64,000 nucleotides of DNA from Rhizobium sp. BK196 (GCF_014193255.1 NZ_JACHZB010000001.1:900018-964017), one strand, 5' to 3'; counted from the stretch's first letter, positions 9,457-20,599 are shown. Notes: generated by a model from the letters alone, not told the origin. A program made the numbers and translations.

Positions 9457-10368
9457 ATGGAAAGACCGGAACTGCCGATCGGCCTGCCCGAAGACATAGG
9501 GGACAAGAAGGCTGCTGCCCGTACATGGTTTGAGGGGTTGCGGGACACGATCTGTGCGTCCTTCGAAGCGCTGGAAGATGAACTCGAAGGTCCCCTCTCC
9601 GATCAGGAGCCTGGCCGCTTCGTCGCCAAGGACTGGTCGCGCGAAAACGGAGCGGGCGGCGGTGGCCGTATGTCGATCATGGAAGGCCGCGTCTTCGAGA
9701 AAGTCGGCGTCCACACGTCCACCGTCCATGGCGAATTCGCGCCCGACTTCCGGTCGCAGATACCCGGCGCCAGCGAGGATCCGCGCTTCTGGGCATCGGG
9801 GATTTCGCTGATCGCCCATCCGGTTAATCCCAATGTGCCGGCCGTTCACATGAACACCCGTATGGTCGTCACCACCAGCCGCTGGTTCGGCGGTGGTGCC
9901 GACCTGACGCCGATGCTTGCTCGCCGCCGTACGCAGGAGGATGAGGACACGCAACTCTTCCACAAGGCCATGGAAATCACTTGCCGCAACCATGCAGTCG
10001 CCGATTACGATGCCTACAAGAAATGGTGCGACGATTATTTCTTCCTCAAGCACCGCAACGAGGCGCGAGGTGTTGGTGGGATTTTTTACGACTGGCTGCA
10101 TTCCGCAGAGAAAGCCGGCGGCTGGAATGCCGATTTCGCCTTTACCCGCGATGTCGGTCGCGCCTTTGCGATGGTTTACCCGAGGATCGTCCGCTCAAAC
10201 TTCAACAAGGAGTGGACGGAGGCCGACCGTGACGAACAATTGATCCGCCGTGGTCGCTATGTCGAGTTTAATCTGCTCTACGACCGGGGAACGATCTTCG
10301 GCCTGAAAACCGGCGGCAACGTCGAATCAATTCTATCATCCTTGCCACCCGTCGTGCGCTGGCCCTAA
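9457..10368 (+). CDS. hemF: Oxygen-dependent coproporphyrinogen III oxidase
   Basis: This 303-residue cytoplasmic enzyme oxidatively decarboxylates coproporphyrinogen III to protoporphyrinogen IX in heme synthesis, using O2. Family signatures are present in order: [22 protein letters not shown], the H-rich active-site segment ([37 protein letters not shown]) and [28 protein letters not shown] at the C-terminus. Length is normal. It is transcribed alone on the plus strand, and a TTG-like or FNR-type site upstream could not be confirmed. Confidence 0.96.
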   Translation: MERPELPIGLPEDIGDKKAAARTWFEGLRDTICASFEALEDELEGPLSDQEPGRFVAKDWSRENGAGGGGRMSIMEGRVFEKVGVHTSTVHGEFAPDFRSQIPGASEDPRFWASGISLIAHPVNPNVPAVHMNTRMVVTTSRWFGGGADLTPMLARRRTQEDEDTQLFHKAMEITCRNHAVADYDAYKKWCDDYFFLKHRNEARGVGGIFYDWLHSAEKAGGWNADFAFTRDVGRAFAMVYPRIVRSNFNKEWTEADRDEQLIRRGRYVEFNLLYDRGTIFGLKTGGNVESILSSLPPVVRWP

Positions 10369-10489
10369 ACTGCGGGTGCCTGCTGATAAATTTGAAATAC
10401 TATTCCGGTAAAATTGCGTTGAAGGGCCTTCATCAGAACTGAGTACGTCCTAAATAGTCACTGTGCGTTACAATCGGAGGAGGATTGTC

Positions 10490-10765
10490 ATGACGGTACA
10501 AAGTGGCTTGCCTGCGTCTGCAGGCATTCAGGAAACGCCCCGTGCAATCGACACGCCCGAGTTCCTGAAGCGCATCGCCGAAAATTTGAGAGCAAGAAGC
10601 GGCTCTGATCTGCCGCTCTCCTGCTTTATCGAGCAGGTGAAATTGCAGCTCGCAGGCGGCAAGACTCCGGAAGAGCTTCAAGAGCAGGCAACTGGGGCTG
10701 CCAACAGCAACAGGCCCGCGCAGCTTTCGGACACCTATATGGCCTGGGCAATGCCCCACCAATAA
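10490..10765 (+). CDS. Conserved hypothetical protein, 91 residues
   Basis: The ATG at 10490 is preceded by a strong ribosome site (GGAGGAGG), which favours this start over one nine codons upstream. The product is soluble with no signal peptide. It contains EFLKRIAENLRARSGSDLPLSCFIEQVKLQLAGGKTPEELQEQA, which looks like two or three short helices. I do not recognise the family. A GC-rich hairpin follows the stop. Confidence 0.6.
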   Translation: MTVQSGLPASAGIQETPRAIDTPEFLKRIAENLRARSGSDLPLSCFIEQVKLQLAGGKTPEELQEQATGAANSNRPAQLSDTYMAWAMPHQ

Positions 10766-10775
10766 ACAGAACCTG

Positions 10776-10810
10776 TCGGCCGACGTCCGAGTCGGCCGAA
10801 GCTTTCTCCC
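10776..10810 (+). terminator. Hairpin terminator after the 91-residue gene
   Basis: TCGGCCGAC (10776-10784) pairs perfectly with GTCGGCCGA (10791-10799) across a 6-base loop, followed by the pyrimidine-rich AGCTTTCTCC. The T tract is short. Confidence 0.55.
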
Positions 10811-10889
10811 CCGGAACCTTCTCCGTTGCCGCACATTCCTCAAGCGCGCGAAAGCGCGATGGTTTGCATTTCAGAGACAGGAGAAGACC

Positions 10890-11075
10890 ATGCGACTTTT
10901 CGAATGCGGTACACTCGTCCCCGGATGCGATTGGCATACCAGGGCCGATAATGACGCTGAAGTCGTTCGCCGCGCCGTCGAACATATGAAAAGTGCCCAC
11001 GGCGAAACGATCATTCGCGAAAACATGGTGGACAATATCAAGGCCCGCATCCGCGACGAAGCGAACGCGGCCTGA
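10890..11075 (+). CDS. DUF1059-family small protein
   Basis: The 61-residue product fits the DUF1059 pattern. It has an N-terminal CGTLVPGCDWHTRADNDAEVVRRAVEHMKSAHG, with two cysteines and two histidines in the typical spacing, then a short helical tail. The start has a GGAGAAG ribosome site. The function of the family is not known; the Cys/His pattern suggests a small metal-binding or zinc-ribbon-like fold (inference). The stop lies two bases from the stop of the convergent cca gene. Confidence 0.8.
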   Translation: MRLFECGTLVPGCDWHTRADNDAEVVRRAVEHMKSAHGETIIRENMVDNIKARIRDEANAA

Positions 11076-11077
11076 TC

Positions 11078-12334
11078 TCAGCCTCTAATCTCCGAAAGCC
11101 GGGCGAGCAAAGCCGCCCGGTCAGAGACAAAATTCTCTTCTATCCACTGGTTTTCCAAGGTCGATAGGATTTCACCGACCTTCGGACCGGGCTGTAGACC
11201 CGTGGCCATCACATCCGCGCCATTCAAGGGAAATTGCGGCTTCTTCCAGATGCGAGCATGATCCAGAAGCTTTGAAAGCCGCGCCGAACGGCTCATCTCA
11301 TCGAAACTGCCATTCTCTGCCTTGCCCCGAGCAACGCCGAGCGCCAGTTTCAGCCGCACGATGATGCCGTCCACGCCGTTTCTGTAGAGCAGCTTCTCGA
11401 AGGCGGCAGCGGAAATCTCATCATTGACTGGAGCGGCTTTTGCCCAAGCCCTGAAATAGGCGGCTTCTGCATTCGAAAATTTCAGCCGCGCTGCCAATTC
11501 CTCCAGCCGCACCGGATCGGGTGGGATAATCGAGGCAAGCCGAAGCAAGGGATCAGGTGCCCAGCCAAGCGCCTTCTCGGTCGAAACGAGCGCCGGAATG
11601 GCGTCGATGCCCCATTTTTCCGTTTCCGGCAGGATTTCCGAGAGAACGGCAACCTGCCGCATCCAGAGAAGCGCCCGGCCTGGATCTTCCGCCGACAGGA
11701 GCTTTCTGAGCTCCGACCAGACACGTTCGGCCGACAGCGTTTTCAGCTTCGAACGCGCAGCGGATGACGCTCTCAGCCCTTCCGCATCGGGCCGTCCGGA
11801 ACCGTACCAGGCGAAGAAACGAAAGAAGCGCAGAATGCGCAGATAATCCTCGGCGATCCGCGTCGCGGCATTGCCGATGAAGCGGATATTGCGCTTCTCG
11901 ATATCATCGAGCCCGCCGACGAGATCGATCACCTCGCCCGCAGCATTTGCGTAAAGCGCATTGATGGTCAGGTCGCGCCGTTCCGCATCCGATTGCCAAT
12001 CCGCGCTGAAGGCCACCTTGGCGCGACGCCCGTCCGTTTCCACATCGGTACGCAACGTCGTCACTTCGAAGGGGCGGCCATCGATGACGAGCGTCACCGT
12101 TCCGTGATCAATGCCGGTCGGCACCGCCTTGATGCCGGCAGCAGCGGCCCGCTCCAGGACGGCTTCCGGCAGCAGCGTGGTTGCGATATCGATATCGGCG
12201 ACCGCAAGCTCCATCAGGCTGTTGCGCACCGCGCCACCGACCACACGCCCTTCCCCGCCATCGGCGTTGAGCAGCGCAAAGACCCGGCCGAGTGCCGGAT
12301 CCTGAAACCATGCCTGGTCGGCCACAGAGGTCAT
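11078..12334 (-). CDS. cca: CCA tRNA nucleotidyltransferase / poly(A) polymerase family
   Basis: This 418-residue class II nucleotidyltransferase adds or repairs the 3' CCA of tRNAs. Conserved elements are the VVGGAVRNSLM motif with catalytic carboxylates in DIDIAT (near residue 50), the RRDLTINALYAN motif near 125 and the LRILRFFRFFAWYG motif that recognises ATP/CTP near 165. A helical C-terminal region follows. Its start ATG overlaps the stop of the NUDIX gene by 4 bases (ATGA), so the two are translationally coupled. It is the last gene of a three-gene operon. Confidence 0.93.
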   Translation of the reverse strand: MTSVADQAWFQDPALGRVFALLNADGGEGRVVGGAVRNSLMELAVADIDIATTLLPEAVLERAAAAGIKAVPTGIDHGTVTLVIDGRPFEVTTLRTDVETDGRRAKVAFSADWQSDAERRDLTINALYANAAGEVIDLVGGLDDIEKRNIRFIGNAATRIAEDYLRILRFFRFFAWYGSGRPDAEGLRASSAARSKLKTLSAERVWSELRKLLSAEDPGRALLWMRQVAVLSEILPETEKWGIDAIPALVSTEKALGWAPDPLLRLASIIPPDPVRLEELAARLKFSNAEAAYFRAWAKAAPVNDEISAAAFEKLLYRNGVDGIIVRLKLALGVARGKAENGSFDEMSRSARLSKLLDHARIWKKPQFPLNGADVMATGLQPGPKVGEILSTLENQWIEENFVSDRAALLARLSEIRG

Positions 12335-12981
12335 GCATAGAGCCTTTCATAGAGCGTGCGGACAATGCCCGCGGTGATGCCCCAGATCATCCTCGTTTCA
12401 TAGGGCATGCGGTAGAAATGCCGGTCGATACCATCAACCACGCGCTTGTCCCTGTTGTGATTGGCCGGATTCATCAGGAAGGAAAGCGGCACCTCGAAAA
12501 CGTCGTCCACTTCGATCGGATTGAGGCGCAGGGAAAAACCGCGTCGCACAACGCCGAGTACAGGCGTGATGCGGAACCCGGTGGATGACAGATAGTTCGG
12601 CAGCCGGCCGACTGTTTCGACAAAGCCACCGCCAAGGCCGATCTCCTCTTCGGTTTCGCGGATCGCCGCCATCTCGGGCGAGGCATCCTCGGGATCGATT
12701 GAACCACCGGGAAAGGCGATCTGGCCGGAATGCTTGCGAAGCGTCGACGTCCGCTTGGTGAAAATCACCTTCGCATCATCGCCATCATCAACCACGGGCA
12801 CCAGCACGGCCGCATCACGGAGCTTCAAGCTCTCGGCCAGCGCAACGATATCGGGATTGAGCACATGGTCGCCGTGGTCGCGCCAGGCATGGTCGATGGG
12901 TGCTCCGACCTGGTTGAGCGCGCGGCGCCGGAACTCGGCAGCCGAAAACAGGGGGTAGGTCTTGCTGATCGCTTCGCTCAT
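12331..12981 (-). CDS. NUDIX CoA pyrophosphatase-like hydrolase
   Basis: The 216-residue protein contains a complete NUDIX box (GGSIDPEDASPEMAAIRETEEEIGL, about 88-112) with the catalytic REXXEE. The upstream and downstream context matches CoA diphosphatases of the NudL/YeaB type (LVPVVDDGDDAKVIFTKRTSTLRKHSGQIAFPGG). It probably hydrolyses CoA or a related nucleotide diphosphate. It overlaps the DUF1285 gene upstream and cca downstream by 4 bases each, indicating one coupled operon. Confidence 0.88.
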   Translation of the reverse strand: MSEAISKTYPLFSAAEFRRRALNQVGAPIDHAWRDHGDHVLNPDIVALAESLKLRDAAVLVPVVDDGDDAKVIFTKRTSTLRKHSGQIAFPGGSIDPEDASPEMAAIRETEEEIGLGGGFVETVGRLPNYLSSTGFRITPVLGVVRRGFSLRLNPIEVDDVFEVPLSFLMNPANHNRDKRVVDGIDRHFYRMPYETRMIWGITAGIVRTLYERLYA

Positions 12982-13601
12982 CGGGAGGCCGCTTCCAGTT
13001 CGTCGGCCGGCATGATCGGAAAAATCTCGCCGCCAGAGCGAACGACGAACATCTCCCGGCCGGCGACCTCCAACACCTCACCGAACTCGATCATTTCATA
13101 CATCACGGCGCGGGACACGAGGGCTTCAAGCCGGCCCCGCACATGCAAATAGGGCTTTAGTTCGCTGTCCTTCCCATGACCCGGAAAGCGCAGAGGATGA
13201 TCCTTGCCGGCCTCTATGACATCGCCGACATTGGTGCGGAAGGTCAGAATCTGCTGGCCATCCCGCTCGCTCACATTCATCTCGACAGCGATAAAGGGGG
13301 CGTCAATGACTTTGATGCCGACCTTTTCCACAGGAGTTACGAGATAGGTTTTCCCATCTTCGTCCTTCCTCAAAACCGTCGAAAAGAGCTCGACCAGGGG
13401 CAGCCGGCCGATCGGCGTACCCATGTAGAACCACGTGCCATCCGCCCGAATTTCCATGTCGATATCGCCGCAAAAGGGCGGATTCCATTTCTCGACGGGC
13501 GGTAAGCCGCGCTTTTTACCGGATTTCGCTTCGGAAGCGCGCGAAATCAGCGCGGCAAGCCCCGCCGCATCCGCCGTATGCCTCATTTCCTCGGCTGCCA
13601 T
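12978..13601 (-). CDS. DUF1285 domain-containing protein
   Basis: The 207-residue product matches the DUF1285 family: PPVEKWNPPFCGDIDMEIRADGTWFYMGTPIGRLPLVELFSTVLRKDEDG followed by a second half containing YLVTPVEKVGI and the CGDIDM-type motif. It is cytoplasmic with no membrane segment. The biochemical role is unknown. The ATG at 13601 was chosen because the similarity begins soon after it; an upstream frame to 13628 adds 9 residues. It is the first gene of the operon with the NUDIX hydrolase and cca. Confidence 0.85.
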   Translation of the reverse strand: MAAEEMRHTADAAGLAALISRASEAKSGKKRGLPPVEKWNPPFCGDIDMEIRADGTWFYMGTPIGRLPLVELFSTVLRKDEDGKTYLVTPVEKVGIKVIDAPFIAVEMNVSERDGQQILTFRTNVGDVIEAGKDHPLRFPGHGKDSELKPYLHVRGRLEALVSRAVMYEMIEFGEVLEVAGREMFVVRSGGEIFPIMPADELEAASR

Positions 13602-13767
13602 TCTTCCGTCCCGGTTTGCTCTTAACAAAATAAAGTCACGAGATAGTCATTTGGAACAAACTTGTCAGCCCGCAACATCTTCATAACTGTATCGGGTATG
13701 AGGCACGCCTATTAAAGTCAGACGATTCGCAGCCGAACGATTTCAGCCGTTGGAGATGCCCGTGGGT

Positions 13768-14772
<1,005 letters not shown>

Positions 14773-14785
14773 GGAAGCGCAGCGC

Positions 14786-15706
14786 GTGGCATCCATCGGA
14801 CAGATCGTCGACCCGACGTCAGGCAATGATGCCCTTTCCCGCGCAAGGCAGCGGGCCGCCCTCGTGCCGGATTGCCTGGTTGAAGCCAAGCGCATTGCCA
14901 ACACCGTGATTGCCGGCTGGCATGGCCGCCGCAAGCGCGGCATCGGCGAGAATTTTTGGCAGTTCCGCCCCTATAGCGAAGGGGAAAGCCTGTCGCGCAT
15001 CGACTGGCGCCGCTCCGCCCGCGACGACCATACTTATGTGCGCGACCGCGAGTGGGAAGCCGCGCACACAATCTGGCTTTGGGCCGACATGTCGCCCTCG
15101 ATGATGTACAAGTCGAGTTATGGCAGCGTGTCCAAGGAAAGTCGGGCGCTGGTCATCATGCTGGCGCTTGCCGAGATTCTCGCCCGCTCCGGCGAGCGCA
15201 TCGGCTGCCCCGGGGTGATGGAGCCGATCTCAGCCCGCAATGCTGCCGAGAGACTCGCAGCTGCCCTGATGCACACGCCGCTGACCGGCGGCCTGCCGGA
15301 GACCGTGATGGTGCGCGGCTGGAGCGATCTCATCCTCATCGGCGATTTTCTCGATGACGCGCCCGCCATCATGGCCCGCCTCGGTCCGCTCGCCCGCCGC
15401 GGCCTCCGCGGCCACGTGGTCGAGATTGCCGATCCCGCCGAGGAAATCTTCCCCTATAACGGCCGCACCGAATTCACCGATCCCGAGACCGGCGATAGGC
15501 TGACATCAGGCCGGGCAGAAAGCCTACGTGATGCCTATCGCAACGCCTATCTGGCCCGACGTGAAAATCTCGGTCGGTCGCTGCGCCATCTCGGCTGGAC
15601 CTTCGTTAGCCACCGCACCGATCACCTGGCATCCGAAGCGCTAGTCGCTGTCCACATGTATCTTTCCGGCATGCCGGCAAAGGCAACGCACGGAGGACAG
15701 CTTTGA
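14786..15706 (+). CDS. DUF58 domain protein (vWA-like partner of MoxR)
   Basis: The 306-residue protein has the DUF58 hallmark RRKRGIGENFWQFRPYSEGESLSRIDWRRSARDDHTYVRDREWE, then a vWA-like Rossmann domain with a degenerate MIDAS (WADMSPSM). DUF58 proteins are the usual partners of MoxR ATPases. The GTG start at 14786 follows AGGAAGCG and lies 13 bases after the MoxR stop; a longer frame reaches into the MoxR gene. Its stop overlaps the next gene by 4 bases (TTGA), so translation is coupled. Confidence 0.88.
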   Translation: MASIGQIVDPTSGNDALSRARQRAALVPDCLVEAKRIANTVIAGWHGRRKRGIGENFWQFRPYSEGESLSRIDWRRSARDDHTYVRDREWEAAHTIWLWADMSPSMMYKSSYGSVSKESRALVIMLALAEILARSGERIGCPGVMEPISARNAAERLAAALMHTPLTGGLPETVMVRGWSDLILIGDFLDDAPAIMARLGPLARRGLRGHVVEIADPAEEIFPYNGRTEFTDPETGDRLTSGRAESLRDAYRNAYLARRENLGRSLRHLGWTFVSHRTDHLASEALVAVHMYLSGMPAKATHGGQL

Positions 15707-18522
15707 GCGCGCTTCCCTTCGCCTTCGCCTATCCCGCGATCCTTGCTGCGCTTCTTGCCCTTCCCGTCATCTGGTGGCTGTTGCGGCTAACCCCGCCGCG
15801 CCCGCAAGCGGAGGTCTTCCCCCCGCTGAAAATTCTCGCAACCGTGTTGAAGCGCGAAGAAACGCCGGCACAAAGCCCCTGGTGGCTCACGCTGTTGCGC
15901 ATGCTTCTGGCCGCCGCCATCATCTTTGCGATTGCCGATCCGGTCTTCAATCCACGCACCGGCTCGCTTGCATCAGGGGGCCCGCTCGTCCTCTTCGTCG
16001 ATAATAGCTGGGCTTCGGCACCCGATTGGGAGCGCCGTGTTCAGACGGCCGATGCACTGATCGACGATGCCGAATCCGCCGGTGCTGTCGTCTCTATCGC
16101 ATTCACCGCCGATCCGACCAATGATGCGACACCCGGCACTGCCTCCGCCGCTCGCGAAAAGCTGCGTGCCGCCGAGCCAAAGCCGCTCGTGCCGGATCGC
16201 CAGCGAGCTTTCGAGGCTCTGCGCTCGGCTCTAAACGGCACGCATCCAGGCACTCTCGCCTTCCTCACCGATGGTGCGGCAAGTAGCGAAAACGACGCTA
16301 CCGTCCGTCAACTCTCCGATCTCCAGCCCGCCGAACTGCGCGTGATCGAAGGCGATACATCTCAGACGATAGCAATTTCCGGCGCCACCAATACGGCCGA
16401 TGCAATGACGGTCAAGGTGACTCGGCTCAGCCCCGCTGGCGCGGCATCCGTCCCGCTCAACGCACAGGATGCGCAGGGCCGCGTGATCGCCACCGGCAGG
16501 GCTGACTTCGCCCCCGGCCAGACCACCGTCAATGCCGGCATTTCGGCCCCCTTCGAGATGCGCAACGATTTTGCCCGCGTCAGCATCAATACCGGCGCCA
16601 CCGCAGGTGCCGTGCATCTGCTCGACGATGCATTCAAGCGTCGCAGGGTCGTCCTTCTGTCAGGCGAAAGCGGTGATGAATTCCAGCCGCTGCTGTCTCC
16701 GCTCTACTACATCCAGAGAGCGCTTGAGCCCTATGCGGACCTCGTGCGGCCGACCGATGCCAATCTTTCCGTCGCGATCCCGAAACTGCTCGCCAATAAT
16801 CCTTCTGTCATCATCATGGCCGATATCGGCCGCCTTCCGGAGGATACCTACGCACCCTTGCAACGCTGGATATCGAATGGCGGCATGCTGCTGCGCTTTG
16901 CCGGCCCGCGTCTGGCCGCGGCACCTGCCGAAGATCCGCTGATCCCTGTCACCCTGCGCCAGGGCGAACGCGCGCTTGGCGGCAGCCTGTCCTGGAGTGA
17001 GCCGCAGGCACTTGCCGAATTCCCTGGGTTCAGCCCGTTTGCCGGCATACCGCGTCCGACCGACGTGACGGTCAACCGCCAGGTGCTGGCAGAGCCGACA
17101 CCCGATCTTGCTGAGCGCACATGGGCAAGCCTCGCCGATGGTACGCCACTCGTGACCATGAACAAGATGAATGCCGGCCAGATCGTGCTCTTCCATGTGA
17201 GCGCCGAGGCGACCTGGTCGAACCTGCCGATTTCCGGCACCTTCGTCGAAATGCTGCGCCACCTCATCCAGATCTCGCGCTCCGGCGGGGTAACCTCGGA
17301 ATCATCAGGCAGTGCGCGTGTTGCCGAAACCTTGCCGCCCTTCCGCATGCTGACCGCCAAAGGCATCCTGGTCACCGAGACCGGCAATGCCCGTCCGCTG
17401 ATCCCGAACGCCAAGGCGGCACCCATTGCCAATTTCGACAACCCACCCGGCCTCTATGGCTCCGAAGACGGCTTCACGGCGCTGAACGTTCTGCCCGACA
17501 ATGCCGAGCTGAAACCGATCGACATTGATGGCGCCAATGTCGTGCGCGCCGGCCTTGTCGGGGGCGAAAGCTGGTCGGCCAAGCCCTTGCTCTTCTTCAT
17601 CGCCTTCCTGCTGCTTCTCACCGACAGCCTGATCGTGCTCTTCATGAACGGTGCCTTCTCCCGCCTGCGCCCGCGCGCTCGAGCTGCGGCGACGATCGCC
17701 GTGGCGCTTGCGGCCGGCCTGATGCTGCGACCGGATCTCCTGCATGCCAACGACGGCCAGCCGGGCGACGACATCATCATGCAGCGGCTGGACAATACTC
17801 ATCTCGCCTATGTCGTGACCGGCGAGCAGGAGGTAGACAATATTTCTGAAGAGGGGCTCAATGGCCTTACGAGATTCCTGACCTACCGTACCACGCTGGA
17901 GCCGTCCCCGCCCGTTGGCATTGATCTGAATAAGGACGAGCTATCCTTCTACCCGATCATCTACTGGCCGATTTCGGCGGACGCACCGATGCCGTCCAAC
18001 GCCGCCATCAGCCGTATCGACGCCTACATGCGCAACGGCGGAACGGTGCTTTTCGATACACGCGACCAGTTCGATTCTCTCGAAGGCGGCACCGATACGA
18101 CCGCCAACGGTGAGCGCCTGCAGCAGATCCTCGCCAACCTGGATATTCCGCCGCTGGAACCCGTTCCGCACGACCACGTGCTGACCAAGTCCTTCTATCT
18201 GCTGTCCAGCTTCCCCGGCCGCTACGCCGGCAGCCCGCTCTGGATCGAAGCTCGCCAGGGCGCCCAGAATCAGAACAATGCCAACAGGCCGGCCGCTGCC
18301 GCAGACGGCGTCTCGCCGATCCTGATTACCGCCAACGATTTTGCCGGCGCGTGGGCCGTTGACGACAATGACACGCCGCTGCTGCCGACTGTGCCGCCGG
18401 ATGAGACGCAGCGCGAATATGCCTTCCGCGCCGGCGTCAACATCATGATGTACATGCTGACCGGCAATTACAAGACAGATCAGGTTCACGTACCCGACCT
18501 GCTCGAACGGCTGGGGCAGTGA
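15703..18522 (+). CDS. BatA-like / DUF4159 large membrane protein
   Basis: This 939-residue protein starts with the BatA-type N-terminus. It has two transmembrane helices with PAILAALLALPVIWWLLRLTPPRP and TLLRMLLAAAIIFAIADPVF, then a vWA-like domain with FVDNSWAS in place of the MIDAS. A long periplasmic or cytoplasmic region with a GATase-like fold follows. Two more hydrophobic stretches lie near 620-690, and a DUF4159 domain occupies about 700-935 (LAYVVTGEQEVDN... PIIYWPISADAP... INIMMYMLTGNYK). It uses a TTG start behind a strong GGAGGAC site and overlaps DUF58. Function unknown; the context indicates assembly of an envelope-associated complex. Confidence 0.87.
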   Translation: MSALPFAFAYPAILAALLALPVIWWLLRLTPPRPQAEVFPPLKILATVLKREETPAQSPWWLTLLRMLLAAAIIFAIADPVFNPRTGSLASGGPLVLFVDNSWASAPDWERRVQTADALIDDAESAGAVVSIAFTADPTNDATPGTASAAREKLRAAEPKPLVPDRQRAFEALRSALNGTHPGTLAFLTDGAASSENDATVRQLSDLQPAELRVIEGDTSQTIAISGATNTADAMTVKVTRLSPAGAASVPLNAQDAQGRVIATGRADFAPGQTTVNAGISAPFEMRNDFARVSINTGATAGAVHLLDDAFKRRRVVLLSGESGDEFQPLLSPLYYIQRALEPYADLVRPTDANLSVAIPKLLANNPSVIIMADIGRLPEDTYAPLQRWISNGGMLLRFAGPRLAAAPAEDPLIPVTLRQGERALGGSLSWSEPQALAEFPGFSPFAGIPRPTDVTVNRQVLAEPTPDLAERTWASLADGTPLVTMNKMNAGQIVLFHVSAEATWSNLPISGTFVEMLRHLIQISRSGGVTSESSGSARVAETLPPFRMLTAKGILVTETGNARPLIPNAKAAPIANFDNPPGLYGSEDGFTALNVLPDNAELKPIDIDGANVVRAGLVGGESWSAKPLLFFIAFLLLLTDSLIVLFMNGAFSRLRPRARAAATIAVALAAGLMLRPDLLHANDGQPGDDIIMQRLDNTHLAYVVTGEQEVDNISEEGLNGLTRFLTYRTTLEPSPPVGIDLNKDELSFYPIIYWPISADAPMPSNAAISRIDAYMRNGGTVLFDTRDQFDSLEGGTDTTANGERLQQILANLDIPPLEPVPHDHVLTKSFYLLSSFPGRYAGSPLWIEARQGAQNQNNANRPAAAADGVSPILITANDFAGAWAVDDNDTPLLPTVPPDETQREYAFRAGVNIMMYMLTGNYKTDQVHVPDLLERLGQ

Positions 18523-18524
18523 TA

Positions 18525-20597
18525 ATGACGCTCGATTATTCGCCCTTCCTGCCTTGGTCCCTTTTGGCGATACTGACCGGCGTCGTCCTCCTGATCGCCC
18601 TATTCGCGATCTGGCGCGGCATACGCGGCGCGTGGATCCGCACGCTTGCGGCGTTGGCGCTACTGGCGGCACTTGCCAATCCGGTACTGCTGCAGGAAGA
18701 CCGCGACCAGCTTTCGACCATCGTCCCCGTTATCGTCGACCGCAGCCAGAGCCAGCAGACGGCCGACCGCATGACGATGACGGATGATGCGCTGGCGTCC
18801 TTGAAAACCCAACTCGCCCGCTTTCCGCAAATCGAGCCTCGTTTCGTGGACGTGAACGAGGACCGCAATTCCGATGTGCCGTCCACACGTCTCTTCGATG
18901 CGCTCTCGGCGTCGATCGCCGATGTGCCGCCTTCGCGCGTCGGCGGCGCGATCATGCTGACGGATGGCGAGGTGCATGATGTGCCGGGCGTCAATCAGGC
19001 GCTAGGGTTCGACGCGCCGATCCACGGCCTCATCACCGGCAAGCCGAACGAGGTCGACCGCCGCATCGAGGTCATCAAGGCGCCCCGCTTCGGCATCGTC
19101 AACGAGGAGCAGCAGCTCGTGCTGCGCGTCTTCGACGACGGCCCGAGCCCCGGCGGCATGGCGAATGTGACGGTGCGCCTCAACGGTGACGAGATAGCCA
19201 CCCTGCAGGCGACGCCGGGCCAGGATACGCCCTTCTCCTTCAAGGTGACCCGCGGCGGCCCAAATGTCCTGGAATTCTCCGTCGCTGCCATTCCCGGCGA
19301 AGTGACGGATGCCAACAACCGCGCCGTGCACATCATCGATGGCATCCGTCAGAACCTGCGCGTTCTCCTGGTCTCGGGTGAACCGCACGCTGGCGAGCGC
19401 GCCTGGCGCAACCTTCTGAAGTCCGACGCGTCTGTCGATCTCGTGCATTTCACCATCCTGCGCCCGCCGGAAAAGCAGGACGGCACGCCGATCAACGAAC
19501 TGTCGCTGATTGCATTCCCAACCCGAGAGCTCTTCGTTGACAAGATCAAGGATTTCGACCTCATCATCTTCGACCGCTATCAGGATCGCGCCAATGTGCT
19601 GCCGATGCTCTACTACGACAACATCGCGCAATATGTGGAAAATGGCGGCGCATTGCTGATCGCTGCTGGCCCTGAACATGCAAGCCCGGAGTCGATCGCT
19701 ATGACCCCGCTTGCCTCCGTACTGCCGGCAGAGCCGACCGGCCGGATGATCGAGCAAGCCTTCTATCCCCGTCTTTCCGAACAGGGCCGTAAACATCCCG
19801 TCACTCGCGGCCTCGACGGTTCCGGTGACGAGCCGCCGCATTGGGGTCGCTGGTTCCGCAGCGTCGATGTCGAGCGGCCGCAGGGCCAGACCGTCATGGT
19901 CGGCGCCGACAACCATCCGCTGCTGGTGCTCAACCGCGCCGGCCAGGGCCGTGTCGCCATGCTGCTCTCCGATCAGGGCTGGCTCTGGGCGCGTGGCTTC
20001 GAGGGCGGCGGCCCGCACGTCTCGCTCTATCGCCGCATCGCCCACTGGCTAATGAAGGAACCGGCACTGGAGGAAGAGGCGCTGACGGCACGCACCTCCG
20101 GCCGCACGCTGGAAATCACCCGCCAGACGATTGGCGATGCCCCGGGAGATGCGATCGTCCGCTACCCCTCGGGCAAGACCGAGAACCTGCCGCTGACGCA
20201 GACCGAGCCCGGCCTCTACAAGGCCGAAAAGCGCATGGACGAAATCGGCCTTTTCGAAATCCGCAATGGCGACCTGACGACGCTCGCCCATGTCGGCGCC
20301 GTCGATGCCCCGGAATTCAAGGCGATGATCTCGACGACGGCGGCTTTGAAACCGATCACCGACAAGAGCCGCGGCCTTGTGACCCGTGTCGTCAACAATG
20401 CCGGCGCCATCAGTGTCCCGCCGATCCTTCCGGTGCGGGGCCAGGTGCGTGTGGCCGACAATGATCGCATGGCGATCCGCATGACCAATGAGACCGTTCT
20501 GAAGGGTATCAACACCTTGCCGCTCTTTGCAGGCTTCGCAGGTGTTGGAATTCTGCTTCTGGCCTTTGGCGCCATGTGGTGGCGCGAAGGACGATAA
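18525..20597 (+). CDS. Membrane protein with vWA-like and glutamine-amidotransferase-like domains
   Basis: The 690-residue product has two N-terminal transmembrane helices. It then has a vWA-like segment with recognisable MIDAS pieces (IVDRSQSQ and MLTDGE) and a class-I amidotransferase-like fold (LRVLLVSGEPHAGERAWRN; IIFDRYQDR; YVENGGALLIAAGPEH) without a clear catalytic Cys. A C-terminal helix sits near residue 675. The ATG at 18525 is spaced 8 bases from GGGG; a GTG at 18519 overlapping the previous stop is also possible. It is the fourth gene in the MoxR operon. Confidence 0.82.
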   Translation: MTLDYSPFLPWSLLAILTGVVLLIALFAIWRGIRGAWIRTLAALALLAALANPVLLQEDRDQLSTIVPVIVDRSQSQQTADRMTMTDDALASLKTQLARFPQIEPRFVDVNEDRNSDVPSTRLFDALSASIADVPPSRVGGAIMLTDGEVHDVPGVNQALGFDAPIHGLITGKPNEVDRRIEVIKAPRFGIVNEEQQLVLRVFDDGPSPGGMANVTVRLNGDEIATLQATPGQDTPFSFKVTRGGPNVLEFSVAAIPGEVTDANNRAVHIIDGIRQNLRVLLVSGEPHAGERAWRNLLKSDASVDLVHFTILRPPEKQDGTPINELSLIAFPTRELFVDKIKDFDLIIFDRYQDRANVLPMLYYDNIAQYVENGGALLIAAGPEHASPESIAMTPLASVLPAEPTGRMIEQAFYPRLSEQGRKHPVTRGLDGSGDEPPHWGRWFRSVDVERPQGQTVMVGADNHPLLVLNRAGQGRVAMLLSDQGWLWARGFEGGGPHVSLYRRIAHWLMKEPALEEEALTARTSGRTLEITRQTIGDAPGDAIVRYPSGKTENLPLTQTEPGLYKAEKRMDEIGLFEIRNGDLTTLAHVGAVDAPEFKAMISTTAALKPITDKSRGLVTRVVNNAGAISVPPILPVRGQVRVADNDRMAIRMTNETVLKGINTLPLFAGFAGVGILLLAFGAMWWREGR

Positions 20598-20599
20598 CG

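Noticed and set aside
19002-20045. 347-codon minus-strand frame opposite the vWA-like gene
   Set aside because: Shadow frame with Arg/Ala-rich composition and no domain.
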